DNA of 47,572 nt from Methylobacter sp. (lineage in GTDB: Bacteria; Pseudomonadota; Gammaproteobacteria; Methylococcales; Methylomonadaceae), in assembly GCA_030684815.1 (NCBI GenBank), contig JAUXXQ010000068.1, positions 1 through 47,572 on the forward strand, in the 5' to 3' direction. The position numbers were made by a program, and so were the translations under genes. A model generated the notes under the pieces. It was not told where the DNA came from and searched no databases. It worked only from the letters and a program-made list of their open reading frames with translations. The stretch's first letter is position 1, and each line of letters starts with the position of its first letter. This document shows, one piece after another, positions 1 to 8,775 of this stretch.

Positions 1-374
1 AGATAAGTGGCTCTCGTTAATAGATTGTCGCTCGGCTTGGCCAAAATACGCTGCTGTTGTCATCTCGGTTTTTTGTAGGGTTGGAATAGGTGCTTATTTT
101 ACTCATTTTTTTTGGTATCTTGGTTTGCGGAAAAGGCCTAAATGTCAGCGCATTTTTTCCAAAGGGGAAGCTCATAATCGGGACTCATGGGGAAATTGGA
201 CGGCCATTTTAGACGCTTTGGCTCATAATAAGAATTGCTGTGATTTAACCATCCTAATATTAATCAAGGTCGGTTTTGTCTATAATCGGGGCAATTTTAA
301 ACCCGCGCCGGGCTCCGCCAATAAAACGTTGCTGCAAACAGTAGGTTCAGGTTCCGGTTAACAGGAGTAACGCT
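1..374. other. Left-edge stretch without a recognisable gene
   Basis: A plus-strand frame is open from the left edge (position 2) to a stop at 359-361. Its translation is rich in Cys, Trp, Phe and Asn, contains no motif I know, and its only in-window start would be a TTG at 125. It could be the 3' end of a gene that begins outside the window, but nothing supports this beyond the absence of stops. The last bases (about 363-367, AGGAG) form the ribosome binding site of the next gene. Confidence 0.3.
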
Positions 375-1058
375 TTGAACCCAAAGCACAAGATTTTATT
401 CGCAGGCGATCCGCATGGGGATTTTAAGCCGTTGATAGCGGCGGTGCATGAATATAAACCCGAAGCTGTGGTGTTGCTGGGCGATTATGATTTGGACATG
501 CCCTTGGACGTTTGTTTGCAGGACATTGTCGGCTTAACCCAAATTTGGTGGATTGCGGGCAATCATGATTTTGAAACGCCCAGCAAACATAGGCATTTGT
601 TTAATTCTGCTTTGGCCGGCCAGGGTCTGCATCTAAAGGTCACTGAAATCGCCGGGTTAAAAGTTGCCGGTTTGAGCGGCATTTTTTTAGGGCGTGTCTG
701 GTATCCGCCGCAGCCGCCGAAATGGCTGGGCAAACAGGATTATTTGCGCAACCAGTCGGCCACTATCAGGCATAGGGCCATGCCGTTAAAGTATAAGGCG
801 GCGATTTGGCATGATGAGTTTGAGGCATTAAAAACACTGAAAGCGGATATTTTAGTCAGTCATGAAGCGCCGGGGTCGCATCGTCACGGTTTTGATGTGA
901 TTGGTGAATTGGCGGCGGCCATGGGCGTTAAAAATATCTTTCATGGTCATCTGCATGAAAATTACTCTGTTGTCATTAAAAAAAACATCAAGGTAGTCGG
1001 CGTGGCGGACAGGGCCGTTACTGATCTGATGGGTAATATGCTCAATAAGGGCAGGTAG
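375..1058 (+). CDS. Calcineurin-like metallophosphoesterase
   Basis: A 227-residue cytosolic protein of the calcineurin-like (two-metal) phosphoesterase superfamily. The metal-binding signatures are in order: GDPHGD with Asp12 and His14, GDYD with Asp37, GNHD at 62-65, a SHEAP segment near 160 and GHLH at 191-194. The start is a TTG at 375, chosen because AGGAG lies seven bases upstream and the D-x-H motif follows immediately. The substrate cannot be read from the sequence; relatives act on phosphodiesters, nucleotides or protein phosphates. It is followed after 13 bases by a PerM-family membrane protein in the same direction, so the two are probably co-transcribed. A second, unrelated-looking member of the superfamily sits at 44123-44851. 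Confidence 0.85.
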   Translation: MNPKHKILFAGDPHGDFKPLIAAVHEYKPEAVVLLGDYDLDMPLDVCLQDIVGLTQIWWIAGNHDFETPSKHRHLFNSALAGQGLHLKVTEIAGLKVAGLSGIFLGRVWYPPQPPKWLGKQDYLRNQSATIRHRAMPLKYKAAIWHDEFEALKTLKADILVSHEAPGSHRHGFDVIGELAAAMGVKNIFHGHLHENYSVVIKKNIKVVGVADRAVTDLMGNMLNKGR

Positions 1059-1071
1059 AAAGGGGGATGAT

Positions 1072-2151
1072 ATGAATGATTTTTTGGCTGGCTCACCGTT
1101 ACGTTACCTAATTCCCGGTGCGCTGCTGATGGGGCTTTTAGTGCTGGGTTATTGGGTGCTCAGTGAATTTCTGTACTCGCTTGCCTGGTCGCTGATTATT
1201 GCTTATTCAACCTGGCCTGTGTATTACCGGCTGCGCCAGCGTTTAAAAGGTAACGCCACTATCAGCGCTTTGCTGATGACAACTGTCATCGCCTTGTTAA
1301 TATTTATAGCGGTATTTGGCCTTGCTGCTCTGCTTCAGGATGAACTGAAATTTGCTTATCAAGCCGTTGTGGTTGAGCTGTTGCAAGAACCTTATGAGCT
1401 GCCGGATTTCATTAAAAATATCCCTTGGTTGGGTCATTCTTTGCAAGAATGGCAAGTCCGATTGGCCGATGACCGTGCTGCCGTAGCAGGGCAATTGGCT
1501 AACTGGGCGAAACAATGGTTAGGTTATCTCGGCAGTTTTTTGGGCAGTGTCGGCCATTACATTATGAAACTGGCTGTGGTCACGGTCACTGTGTTTTTCT
1601 GTTTTCGAGACGGCGAAAGGATAGTTGAACAGGTGCACACTGGATTGATTCAATTCTTGGGCAAGCACCAGGATATTTATTTTCAATCTGTGACCAAAAC
1701 AACGAGTGCAGTGGTTAACGGCTTGGTGTTGACGGCCTTGGCCCAGGGTTTTTTGGCGGGCTTTGGTTTTTATATGGCCGATGTCAAGGCGCCGGTTTTA
1801 TTCGGAGCCATTACCGCCTTATTGGCGCTGGTGCCGATGGTCGGTGCGGCATTGATTTGGCTGCCGATAGGTCTCATTTTAATTTTAATGGATCGGGTTG
1901 GCGATGGCATCGGGGTACTGCTTTGGGGCGGATTAATCGTCAGCACTATTGACAATGTGGTTCGGCCGCTGATTATCAGCGGCACAGGGCAGGTACCTTT
2001 TTTGGTCGTGTTATTTGGCGTTCTCGGTGGCCTATCCGCTTTTGGTATGGTGGGGTTATTTATGGGGCCGGTCATTCTCGCTGTGTTGCTGGCGGTATGG
2101 GAAGCTTGGTTAGAACAGCAAAGTGGCGAAAATGTAGCAGGCGGATCGTGA
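1072..2151 (+). CDS. AI-2E / PerM family membrane transporter
   Basis: A 359-residue polytopic inner-membrane protein of the AI-2E transporter (PerM, formerly UPF0118) family. Two hydrophobic hairpins lie at about residues 12-45 and 60-90, a soluble amphipathic stretch follows at about 90-150, and a further set of spans runs from about 155 to 345, including the family-typical segment around VPMVGAALIW. Members have been described as exporters of the quorum signal AI-2 (TqsA) or as cation antiporters, so the substrate here is open. AGGGGGA lies just before the ATG at 1072. It sits 13 bases after the phosphoesterase gene, which suggests an operon. No clear terminator follows. Confidence 0.85.
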   Translation: MNDFLAGSPLRYLIPGALLMGLLVLGYWVLSEFLYSLAWSLIIAYSTWPVYYRLRQRLKGNATISALLMTTVIALLIFIAVFGLAALLQDELKFAYQAVVVELLQEPYELPDFIKNIPWLGHSLQEWQVRLADDRAAVAGQLANWAKQWLGYLGSFLGSVGHYIMKLAVVTVTVFFCFRDGERIVEQVHTGLIQFLGKHQDIYFQSVTKTTSAVVNGLVLTALAQGFLAGFGFYMADVKAPVLFGAITALLALVPMVGAALIWLPIGLILILMDRVGDGIGVLLWGGLIVSTIDNVVRPLIISGTGQVPFLVVLFGVLGGLSAFGMVGLFMGPVILAVLLAVWEAWLEQQSGENVAGGS

Positions 2152-2231
2152 GCGCAATCCGTCATCAACCGGGTTTTTTGGCAGTGGTTAATGGGGCGTT
2201 GCAGTGCTGATAATAAGACTGTTGACGTTAC

Positions 2232-2462
2232 TCAATGTCTTGCAACGTATGTGGGGTCATCAAGCTCTATTAACGAATCTATCGATGCCTGAATCCACAT
2301 TGGCGGCTCGGGTTCGCTGATTTCGGCGTCGCCCAGGTTTAATTCCAAAGGCCCAAGCGCCGATGTCCAATTCAATTCGTCGCTGACTTGTTCCAATTGT
2401 TCCAGTTGCGCCAGCAATTCCAGCAAATCGGTTTGATTAGTATTTTTCTTAAATTTTCTCAT
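2232..2462 (-). CDS. Small acidic hypothetical protein
   Basis: A possible 76-residue protein read from the ATG at 2462 (MRKFKKNTNQTDLLELLAQL). After a basic start it is leucine- and glutamate-rich (about residues 12-30, possible short helix or coil), followed by an acidic Pro-rich segment and a C-terminus ending in ARH. An in-frame extension to 2558 exists but runs into the palindromic repeat at 2534-2582, so I prefer the inner ATG, which has only a weak ribosome binding site. I recognise no family. The amino-acid composition looks like a real protein and no other gene overlaps it, but it could be a chance frame. Confidence 0.4.
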   Translation of the reverse strand: MRKFKKNTNQTDLLELLAQLEQLEQVSDELNWTSALGPLELNLGDAEISEPEPPMWIQASIDSLIELDDPTYVARH

Positions 2463-2533
2463 TTGTTGACCCAGTGCGGAATTATAAATCAGGGGTTTAG
2501 GCCATTTGCTAAAAAGAAGAGCCCTGAATAATT

Positions 2534-2582
2534 GTCCATGCTTAGCACGAAATAACACGAAATTTTCGTGCTAAGCGTGGAC
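2534..2582. repeat. Palindromic intergenic repeat, CACGAAA family, copy 1
   Basis: A 49-bp near-perfect inverted repeat. Left arm GTCCATGCTTAGCACGAAA and right arm TTTCGTGCTAAGCGTGGAC pair with one mismatch around a short centre that itself contains CACGAAA. The same GTCC...GGAC frame with CACGAAA/TTTCGTG arms recurs at 12499-12556 and 24442-24491. It lies between the psd operon 3' end and the small acidic gene. Confidence 0.85.
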
Positions 2583-2635
2583 TTTATTTTTTACAGGCCA
2601 TGATTATCAAGGGATGTTATTTCTCTGAAATTACT

Positions 2636-3496
2636 TTAACCGATAACCTTGCCAATCAACTCGCCCAATTTAACCGTTTTGCCCGCCTTAAATTCAGCGT
2701 CCCATTCGGCTTTATCTTTGCCGAACAGGACGATAATCGTAGAACCCATGTTAAACCGGCCCATTTCTTCGCCGATGTTCAAGGTGGGTGCATCATCCCT
2801 GTATTGCCAGCTTTGCACCTCGGTAATGCTTGGCGGCGTGACCACACCGTGCCAGACGGTTTCCACGCTGGATACGAAGATTGCGCCAACCAGAATCAGC
2901 GCCATCGGGCCTATTTCGGTGTCGAAAATGGCGGCAACGCGCTCGTTTCTGGCGAATAAACCGGGTACCGAGTTGACGGTGGCGCCATTGACGCTGAACA
3001 AACGGCCAGGGATATGCACCATTTCCCGCAAGGTGCCGGTTAGCGGCATGTGCAGGCGGTGGTAGTCTTTAGGCGACAGATAAATGGTAGTGAATACGCC
3101 GTTGTTGAACGGCTCGGCGCGGGCAGCGTCACCGCCTAATAAGTCGGTGGCGCTAAAGCTTTTGCCTTTGGCCTGGAAAATGTCGCCGTCGGTAATAGAT
3201 CCGGCCTGGCTGACTGCGCCATCGGCCGGGCAAACAATCGCGTTTCTTTCCGTGCTGAGCGGTCTAATGCCGGGTTTTAGTGCGCGGGTGAAAAAATGGT
3301 TGAAACTCTTATAGGCATTGATGTCGGGCTCTAACGCTTCAGCCATATTAACGCCGTAATGCCTGATAATCTGCTTGATGAACAGGTTTTTAAAGGATCT
3401 GTTTTCGCAGTGAGTCAACTTGCTCATTAGCTGTGACAAGGCGTGATGCGGCAAAATATATTGGGGCAGGGTGGTCAGGGCTTCTTTAAAATTCAT
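2636..3496 (-). CDS. psd: Phosphatidylserine decarboxylase proenzyme
   Basis: This 286-residue enzyme makes phosphatidylethanolamine by decarboxylating phosphatidylserine at the inner membrane. It is a self-processing pyruvoyl enzyme. The cleavage site is visible as MGST at 250-253, where Ser252 becomes the pyruvoyl group and divides the beta from the alpha chain. The catalytic Asp and His are in PADG (Asp92) and YHRLH (His146, His149). The length matches the usual 280-300. The ATG at 3496 overlaps the stop of the FlhB-like gene by four bases, so it is translationally coupled as the last gene of a minus-strand set queF, flhB-like, psd. The 3' end is close to the psd stop, with no strong terminator. 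Confidence 0.95.
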   Translation of the reverse strand: MNFKEALTTLPQYILPHHALSQLMSKLTHCENRSFKNLFIKQIIRHYGVNMAEALEPDINAYKSFNHFFTRALKPGIRPLSTERNAIVCPADGAVSQAGSITDGDIFQAKGKSFSATDLLGGDAARAEPFNNGVFTTIYLSPKDYHRLHMPLTGTLREMVHIPGRLFSVNGATVNSVPGLFARNERVAAIFDTEIGPMALILVGAIFVSSVETVWHGVVTPPSITEVQSWQYRDDAPTLNIGEEMGRFNMGSTIIVLFGKDKAEWDAEFKAGKTVKLGELIGKVIG

Positions 3497-3777
3497 GGCT
3501 GGTCATTGTTGGGTGTTTTGCCGCTTAGGAAATAGGCAAAGGCGATTATTTCAGCAACGGCAACATAGAGTTCATTAGGGATTTCATCGCCTAACGGGAT
3601 TTGTGCCAAAATTCGTGCCAGTTCCGGCTCGGTTTGCAGCGGTATGCCGTGTTCTTTGGCGATGGCGAGGATGTGTTCGGCGGTCAGGCCGGTGCCTTTG
3701 GCGGTGACCTTGGGCGCGTTCTTGCCGTCGTATTTTAAGGCGACGGCAAGATCGGTGGTGTAGTAGGTCTTAGCCAT
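3493..3777 (-). CDS. Stand-alone FlhB C-terminal domain (FlhB-like) protein
   Basis: A 94-residue protein resembling only the cytoplasmic C-terminal domain of FlhB/YscU, the substrate-specificity switch of flagellar and type III export. Family-like features are AVALKYDGKNAPKVTAKG at about 12-29, the GIPLQTEPELARILAQ segment near 45-60 and EIPNELYVAVAEIIAFAY near 65-82. The N-P-T-H self-cleavage site and the membrane domain of FlhB are absent. Such orphan domains (FlhB2 or FlhX-like) are known in many proteobacteria; their role is unclear. It sits 35 bases after queF and overlaps psd by four bases. No other flagellar gene is in the window. Confidence 0.8.
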   Translation of the reverse strand: MAKTYYTTDLAVALKYDGKNAPKVTAKGTGLTAEHILAIAKEHGIPLQTEPELARILAQIPLGDEIPNELYVAVAEIIAFAYFLSGKTPNNDQP

Positions 3778-3812
3778 GATGGCTTAATTTCGCGGATTCA
3801 TCATTCAATGAA

Positions 3813-4202
3813 TTAAGGCAGCGTAACCAATTCCGGCGCTTGCCAATCGGGGTTTCTGTGTTCGACCACGACGGTGGTGTAAATGCCGCCGCGCACGTTA
3901 AATTCGGCGCGCACACGCATGAAATTGGGGGCAATGGCTTTAACTAAATCATCAAGGATTTCGTTGGTGATGGCTTCATGGAAGGCGCCTTGATCGCGGA
4001 ATGCCCATAAATACAGTTTGAGCGCTTTAAGTTCGACGCACAGTTTTGCCGGGACGTATTCAATCTGGATGGTGGCAAAGTCCGGTTGGCCGGTTTTTGG
4101 GCATAGGCAGGTAAATTCAGGGGTGTCGATGCGGATGGTGTAATCGCGCCCCGGTTGCGGGTTGTCGAAGGTTTCCAGATCTTTGCTTGCTTGGGTTGTC
4201 AT
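3813..4202 (-). CDS. queF: 7-cyano-7-deazaguanine reductase (QueF, type I)
   Basis: A 129-residue NADPH-dependent nitrile reductase that converts preQ0 to preQ1 in queuosine biosynthesis, a tRNA wobble modification. The catalytic motif is CPKTGQPD, with Cys34 (forms the thioimide) and Asp41 (general acid) in the spacing known for QueF. The family-specific segment [10 protein letters not shown] lies at about 57-66 and the substrate-binding FHE at 74-76. The length fits the short unimodular class, not the two-domain E. coli type. It is the first gene of the minus-strand set with the FlhB-like gene and psd and is divergent from smc, with about 107 bases between them. Confidence 0.95.
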   Translation of the reverse strand: MTTQASKDLETFDNPQPGRDYTIRIDTPEFTCLCPKTGQPDFATIQIEYVPAKLCVELKALKLYLWAFRDQGAFHEAITNEILDDLVKAIAPNFMRVRAEFNVRGGIYTTVVVEHRNPDWQAPELVTLP

Positions 4203-4309
4203 GGTTTATTGATAAGTGGTGTAGTTAAATTAAAGTCGAAACTTAGCGGGTTATCGTTAATAATAGCCGGTTATTTTAATTCAACGGCAGGGATATTCAT
4301 ACCAGTACT

Positions 4310-7300
4310 ATGAAACTTGAAAAAATCAAACTTTCGGGTTTTAAATCCTTTGTTGATTCAACGGTCATACCGATCAGCGGTAATTTGACCGCGATTGTCG
4401 GGCCTAACGGCTGCGGAAAATCCAATATTATCGATGCGGTGCGCTGGGTGATGGGCGAAAGTTCGGCCAAACATTTGCGCGGCGGCAGTATGGCTGATGT
4501 GATTTTTAACGGTTCCTCGGGAAGAAAACCGGTCGGCACCGCGTCGGTCGAGCTGGTTTTTAATAATACCGAAGGCAAGCTGGGCGGCGAATATTCGCAA
4601 TACGATACCATTGCAATCAAGCGCCAGGTCAGTCGCGACGGCACTTCGGTATTTATGCTGAACGGTTCGCGTTGCCGCCGTAAAGACATTACCGACATCT
4701 TTTTGGGCACCGGTTTGGGTTCGCGCAGTTATGCGATTATCGAGCAGGGCACTATTTCGCGCATGGTTGAAGCCAAGCCGGATGATTTGCGCGTACATAT
4801 CGAGGAAGCGGCGGGCGTGTCCAAATATAAGGAACGCCGCAGCGAAACCGAAACCCGGATGAAGCACACCCGCGAGAATCTGGAGCGGCTGGATGATTTG
4901 CGCGATGAAGTTGAAAAGCAAATCAAACATCTGCAAAAACAGGCGGAAAAAGCCGAAAAATATACCGAACTTAAAAAGCAGGAGCGCCAATTCAAGCTGG
5001 AGCTGTTGGCGATGCGCTGGAATACCTATCATCAGGCCGGAAAACAGCTGGATGAAAAATTGCAGGCGGTGGCACACGAACATAATCGTTTGTTTGTAGA
5101 ATTGCGCGATATTGACAGCACGATTGACAGCAAACGCGCCGAGCACAAAATCCAGCAACAGCAGACCGACCGTTTTCAGGGCGATTATTATCGGGTGGTT
5201 GCCGAGGTCGGCAGTCTTGAACAGGCGATCAAGCACAGCGAAAACAGCCGCGAACAAACGACTGTTGAAATTAAGCGTTTGCGCGAGCAGGCCGAGCAAT
5301 CGCTGGCCGAACTCGAAGCCGACATGCAGCAACTGGAGGCCATTAAGGAAGCGTTGTTTGAGGCGGAAGAGGCGTTGATTGTTGCCGAAGAAAGGCAGGA
5401 TGAGGTGTTATCAAATCAGCAGGATGCGCAGCAGCAACGCAGTGCCTGGCAGCAGCAATGGGAAACGTACCGCACCACCAGTTCACGTTATAAAGAACAG
5501 GCCGAGGTACAGCGGGTAAAAATCACGCAGCTGGAAAATCAGAACCGCCAGCTACAAATCCGGCTGGATAAATTGCACGGCGAGCGCGATGAATTGGCAT
5601 CGAATGATTTGCAAGGCGAGATTGAAGCGCTCGACAGCAGTATCGAAATGATCGAATCGCAACGCGAGCAATTGCAAAATCAGCTGGAGGAACTGCATCA
5701 GCAGATACGCGAACAGCGCCAGCAGATCAAGCAGGCGCATGATGCGCTGCATAGCCGCCGTTCGGACATGCACAGCGTTAAAGGCAAAATCACTTCGCTG
5801 GAATTATTGCAGCAACATGCCATGGGCAAGGATAACAAGCAGTTAAGCGCATGGCTGGCGTCGGTCGATTTGGCGGAAAACCGGCGGCTGGCCGAGTTTT
5901 TGGAGGTGCAGCCGGGCTGGGATACGGCGGTTGAAACGGTGTTGGGCAGTTATCTTGAGGCGATTTGCATTGACAGCGCCGATCAGATTATCCCAGGCTT
6001 GCAGCGTTTGACCGATGAATCGTTAACCTTGCTTGAAACGGGCGCTAAAACATCGGCTTATGCGGTTAACTCGGCCTGTATTAGCTTGCTGGATAAAGTA
6101 AAAGCGCCGTGGGATTTGGGTAATTTACTGGCCGGGATTTACTGTGCCGATGATAGCGATGCGGCGCGGACGTTGTCGGCGCAGTTGCAGGTTCATGAAT
6201 CGGTCATCACCCCGGATGGCACTTGGTTCGGTGCTGGCTGGATCAGGATGATCCGCGCCAAAGACAGTAAAATCGGGGTGTTGCAGCGGGAAAAAGAGCT
6301 GCGTTTGTTAAAACAGCGGCAGGAAGCGTTGCACGGCGAAATTGAAGATTTTGAACAGCAGTTAGAAAATGCCGAAGCCGCTTTGAAAGAGGCTGAAAGT
6401 GCGCGTGAATCGCTACAGCAGCAGGACACTGGTTTGGGCAGTGAATTGTCGATAAAAAGCGCTGAATTTAGCGCCCATTCGGCAAGGTTGGAACATCAGC
6501 AACGTCGCCTGGAGCAGGTTAGTGATGATATTGACGAGATTGGCCGCGAGTTTGCCGGAAATGCCGAGACCATTGCCGAAGTCCAATTAGTGCAGGAGCA
6601 GGCCGAACAGGTTATGGCTGAACAGGAGCAAAAAAAGCAGGATTTAGAAGCGTTAAATCAGGAACTGCAAAGTGGGCAACAGCAGATCGATAACGCCGCT
6701 AATGAAGCCCGGCAACAGGTTTACAGCATTAAGTCGCAAATTGAATCGTTGCGCTCCTCTGAAACCTTGACCGGCAAACAGCTCGACCGGTTGCGCTTGC
6801 AGCATCAGCAATCGCTTGAGCGCATTGCCGAATTGGAAAATAAGCTGGAACAAACGCTGACGCCGATGGACGGGGAAAAAAAGCAGTTGGAGCAGCGGGT
6901 TATCGACAAGGCGCAGTTGGAATCCGGTCTAAAAAAACAGCGCCAGCAACAAGAAGAACTTGAGGCGGAAATAACCCAGTTGTCCGAACAGCATATCCGT
7001 ACCCAGCGCGCGTTGGAGCAGCAAAAAGAAGCGCTAGACACGATTCGCTTTGAATTGCAGGAAAGCAAAGTGCGCCAGCAAACCGTCAATGAGCAGCTGA
7101 AAGAAATTGACGCTGATGTTGAGCAGGTGTTGCAAAGCTTGCCGGAACAGGCGGAAGAGTACAGCTGGAAAAAGACGGTGGATGATTTAGTAGCGCAAAT
7201 CGAAAGATTGGGTACTATTAATTTGACCGCGATAGATGAATACAAGGCGCAATCCGAGCGCATGAAGTTTCTCAACGAACAACATGCCGATTTAATCGAG

Positions 7301-7822
7301 GCCTTGCAAACCTTAGATAAAGCGATTAGTCAGATAGACAAAGAAAGTCGGCTGCGTTTTAAGGAAACATTCGATAAAATAAACACCGGTTTGCAGGAAA
7401 AGTTCCCCAAACTGTTCGGCGGCGGTCATGCCTATCTGGAATTGACCGAAGAAGACGAACTGGAGGCGGGGGTTAATATTATCGCCCGGCCGCCCGGCAA
7501 GAAAAACAGTTCCATCCATTTGCTGTCGGGTGGCGAAAAAGCCTTAACTGCGGTGGCCTTGGTGTTTTCGATTTTTGAGCTGAATCCGGCGCCGTTTTGT
7601 TTGTTGGACGAAGTCGATGCACCGCTGGATGATGCGAACGTCGGGCGGTTTTCAAAGATGGTTGAAGAAATGTCGGCGACGGTGCAGTTTTTATATATTT
7701 CCCACAATAAGGTGACAATGGAAATTGCAAAGCAGCTGGCAGGTGTTACTATGAAAGAGCCGGGCGTGTCCCGGATGGTCGCAGTTGATATTGAAGAAGC
7801 AGTGGGTCTGGCGGAAATCTAA
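4310..7822 (+). CDS. smc: Chromosome segregation ATPase SMC
   Basis: A 1170-residue SMC protein, the core of the bacterial condensin that compacts and helps segregate the chromosome. The N-terminal head has Walker A GPNGCGKSN at 31-39. Long Gln/Glu/Lys-rich coiled coils flank a hinge at about 510-660. The C-terminal head carries the ABC signature LSGGE at 1072-1076 and the Walker B acidic pair Asp1100-Glu1101 in LLDEVDAPLDD. The length is normal. Its stop overlaps the start of zipA (TAATG), and ligA follows, the order seen in Pseudomonas. ScpA and ScpB partners are not in the window. The ribosome binding site before the ATG at 4310 is weak (GCAGGG, rather far upstream). Confidence 0.97.
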   Translation: MKLEKIKLSGFKSFVDSTVIPISGNLTAIVGPNGCGKSNIIDAVRWVMGESSAKHLRGGSMADVIFNGSSGRKPVGTASVELVFNNTEGKLGGEYSQYDTIAIKRQVSRDGTSVFMLNGSRCRRKDITDIFLGTGLGSRSYAIIEQGTISRMVEAKPDDLRVHIEEAAGVSKYKERRSETETRMKHTRENLERLDDLRDEVEKQIKHLQKQAEKAEKYTELKKQERQFKLELLAMRWNTYHQAGKQLDEKLQAVAHEHNRLFVELRDIDSTIDSKRAEHKIQQQQTDRFQGDYYRVVAEVGSLEQAIKHSENSREQTTVEIKRLREQAEQSLAELEADMQQLEAIKEALFEAEEALIVAEERQDEVLSNQQDAQQQRSAWQQQWETYRTTSSRYKEQAEVQRVKITQLENQNRQLQIRLDKLHGERDELASNDLQGEIEALDSSIEMIESQREQLQNQLEELHQQIREQRQQIKQAHDALHSRRSDMHSVKGKITSLELLQQHAMGKDNKQLSAWLASVDLAENRRLAEFLEVQPGWDTAVETVLGSYLEAICIDSADQIIPGLQRLTDESLTLLETGAKTSAYAVNSACISLLDKVKAPWDLGNLLAGIYCADDSDAARTLSAQLQVHESVITPDGTWFGAGWIRMIRAKDSKIGVLQREKELRLLKQRQEALHGEIEDFEQQLENAEAALKEAESARESLQQQDTGLGSELSIKSAEFSAHSARLEHQQRRLEQVSDDIDEIGREFAGNAETIAEVQLVQEQAEQVMAEQEQKKQDLEALNQELQSGQQQIDNAANEARQQVYSIKSQIESLRSSETLTGKQLDRLRLQHQQSLERIAELENKLEQTLTPMDGEKKQLEQRVIDKAQLESGLKKQRQQQEELEAEITQLSEQHIRTQRALEQQKEALDTIRFELQESKVRQQTVNEQLKEIDADVEQVLQSLPEQAEEYSWKKTVDDLVAQIERLGTINLTAIDEYKAQSERMKFLNEQHADLIEALQTLDKAISQIDKESRLRFKETFDKINTGLQEKFPKLFGGGHAYLELTEEDELEAGVNIIARPPGKKNSSIHLLSGGEKALTAVALVFSIFELNPAPFCLLDEVDAPLDDANVGRFSKMVEEMSATVQFLYISHNKVTMEIAKQLAGVTMKEPGVSRMVAVDIEEAVGLAEI

Positions 7823-8529
7823 TGGATAAAGAAATATTAAGAATTGTAATTATCGCAACCGGTATGCTGGTCGTTATCGGCATGTTGGCTTGGGCTTATA
7901 TTAAAGATAAACGGGCGCAAGAGGACATGGACTTTTATGATGACGATGAGCGCAATTATGGTGAAGAACAGTTAGCGGCGATGTTGACGGATGACGATGA
8001 TGACTTTGATATTGCACCGTTGGCTACGGCCGGGGAGTCTCCGGCGCCGGCACATGACAAATCAGACCGCTATTACGACGATGACGACGAAGAGGACTAT
8101 TATGCGCCGAATAATGAGGTAGAGCCGCCTCCTAGGGTCGCCGTACCGGCAATTATCCAGTTCAGTATTATCACTAAAGGCGACGAGGATTTTAACGGTG
8201 CTGATTTGGTGGAAGCCCTTGAAATGGTTGGGCTTGAATACGGCAGTTTGAAAATATTCGAGCGTCTGGATGAAAACCGCCTAGTTGATTATGGCGTCGC
8301 CTGTATTGTCGAGCCGGGCACTTTTCCGGACAGAGATTTGGATCAGTTTCACTGTCCCGGTATTGTATTTTTTATGCAACCGGAAGCATTAGATAATGCG
8401 CGTGCGGTTTTTGAAGATTATATAGAAACCATTAATTTATTGGCTAGGCAGTTGGATGGCGTTGTCCTTGATCATAGGCGGCAGCATCTGACTGAAGCGA
8501 CTATTGAAGCGATTCGGCAGAGTTTGTGA
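7822..8529 (+). CDS. zipA: Cell division protein ZipA
   Basis: A 235-residue divisome protein that anchors FtsZ to the inner membrane. The single N-terminal membrane anchor is at about 6-26, followed by charged residues, then a very acidic low-complexity linker (runs of Asp/Glu and DDDD near 41-100). The C-terminal FtsZ-binding domain spans about 108-232 (IQFSIITKGDEDFNGADLVE onward). The linker is short and acidic; E. coli ZipA has a longer Pro/Gln-rich linker. The ATG at 7822 overlaps the smc stop by one base, indicating coupled translation. Position and topology leave little doubt about the assignment although the domain is divergent. Confidence 0.9.
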   Translation: MDKEILRIVIIATGMLVVIGMLAWAYIKDKRAQEDMDFYDDDERNYGEEQLAAMLTDDDDDFDIAPLATAGESPAPAHDKSDRYYDDDDEEDYYAPNNEVEPPPRVAVPAIIQFSIITKGDEDFNGADLVEALEMVGLEYGSLKIFERLDENRLVDYGVACIVEPGTFPDRDLDQFHCPGIVFFMQPEALDNARAVFEDYIETINLLARQLDGVVLDHRRQHLTEATIEAIRQSL

Positions 8530-8568
8530 TTTTTGGCTTCCCATTTAAAGCGGGACAAGCATGCCGAA

Positions 8569-8605
8569 GTAGACCTTCCAGGTTTTAAAAACCTGGAAGG
8601 TCTAC
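8569..8605. repeat. Perfect 18-bp-arm palindrome between zipA and ligA
   Basis: A perfect inverted repeat: arms GTAGACCTTCCAGGTTTT (8569-8586) and its exact complement (8588-8605) around one central A. As RNA it would form a very stable hairpin. It is followed by CCCCCG, not a T-run, so it is not a standard terminator. Similar ACCTTCCAGG/CCTGGAAGGT palindromes are, to my recollection, scattered in many bacterial genomes as repeated elements. The remaining 210-base gap holds no gene I can see. Confidence 0.9.
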
Positions 8606-8775
8606 CCCCGTGTTAAGTTGATAGCCGTGATTTTGCGATTATTTGGCCTCAAATTAGCATGTTGATTTGAGGCATTTCAAAGAAATGCTCTTAGGTTTTA
8701 CCGGGTATTGTGCTGCAGGCGCCGCTTTATGTGTAAAGCTTGAGTTTATACCATTCACCTATTCAGATTAATCCA

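Noticed and set aside
125-361. Short plus-strand frame at the left edge
   Set aside because: Start is a TTG without a ribosome binding site, composition is unlike a protein, and no motif is present; kept only as an unassigned stretch.
4358-5332. Minus-strand frame of 324 codons inside smc
   Set aside because: Lies wholly antisense to a clear SMC head and coil; hydrophobic low-complexity translation arises from the opposite strand of coiled-coil codons.
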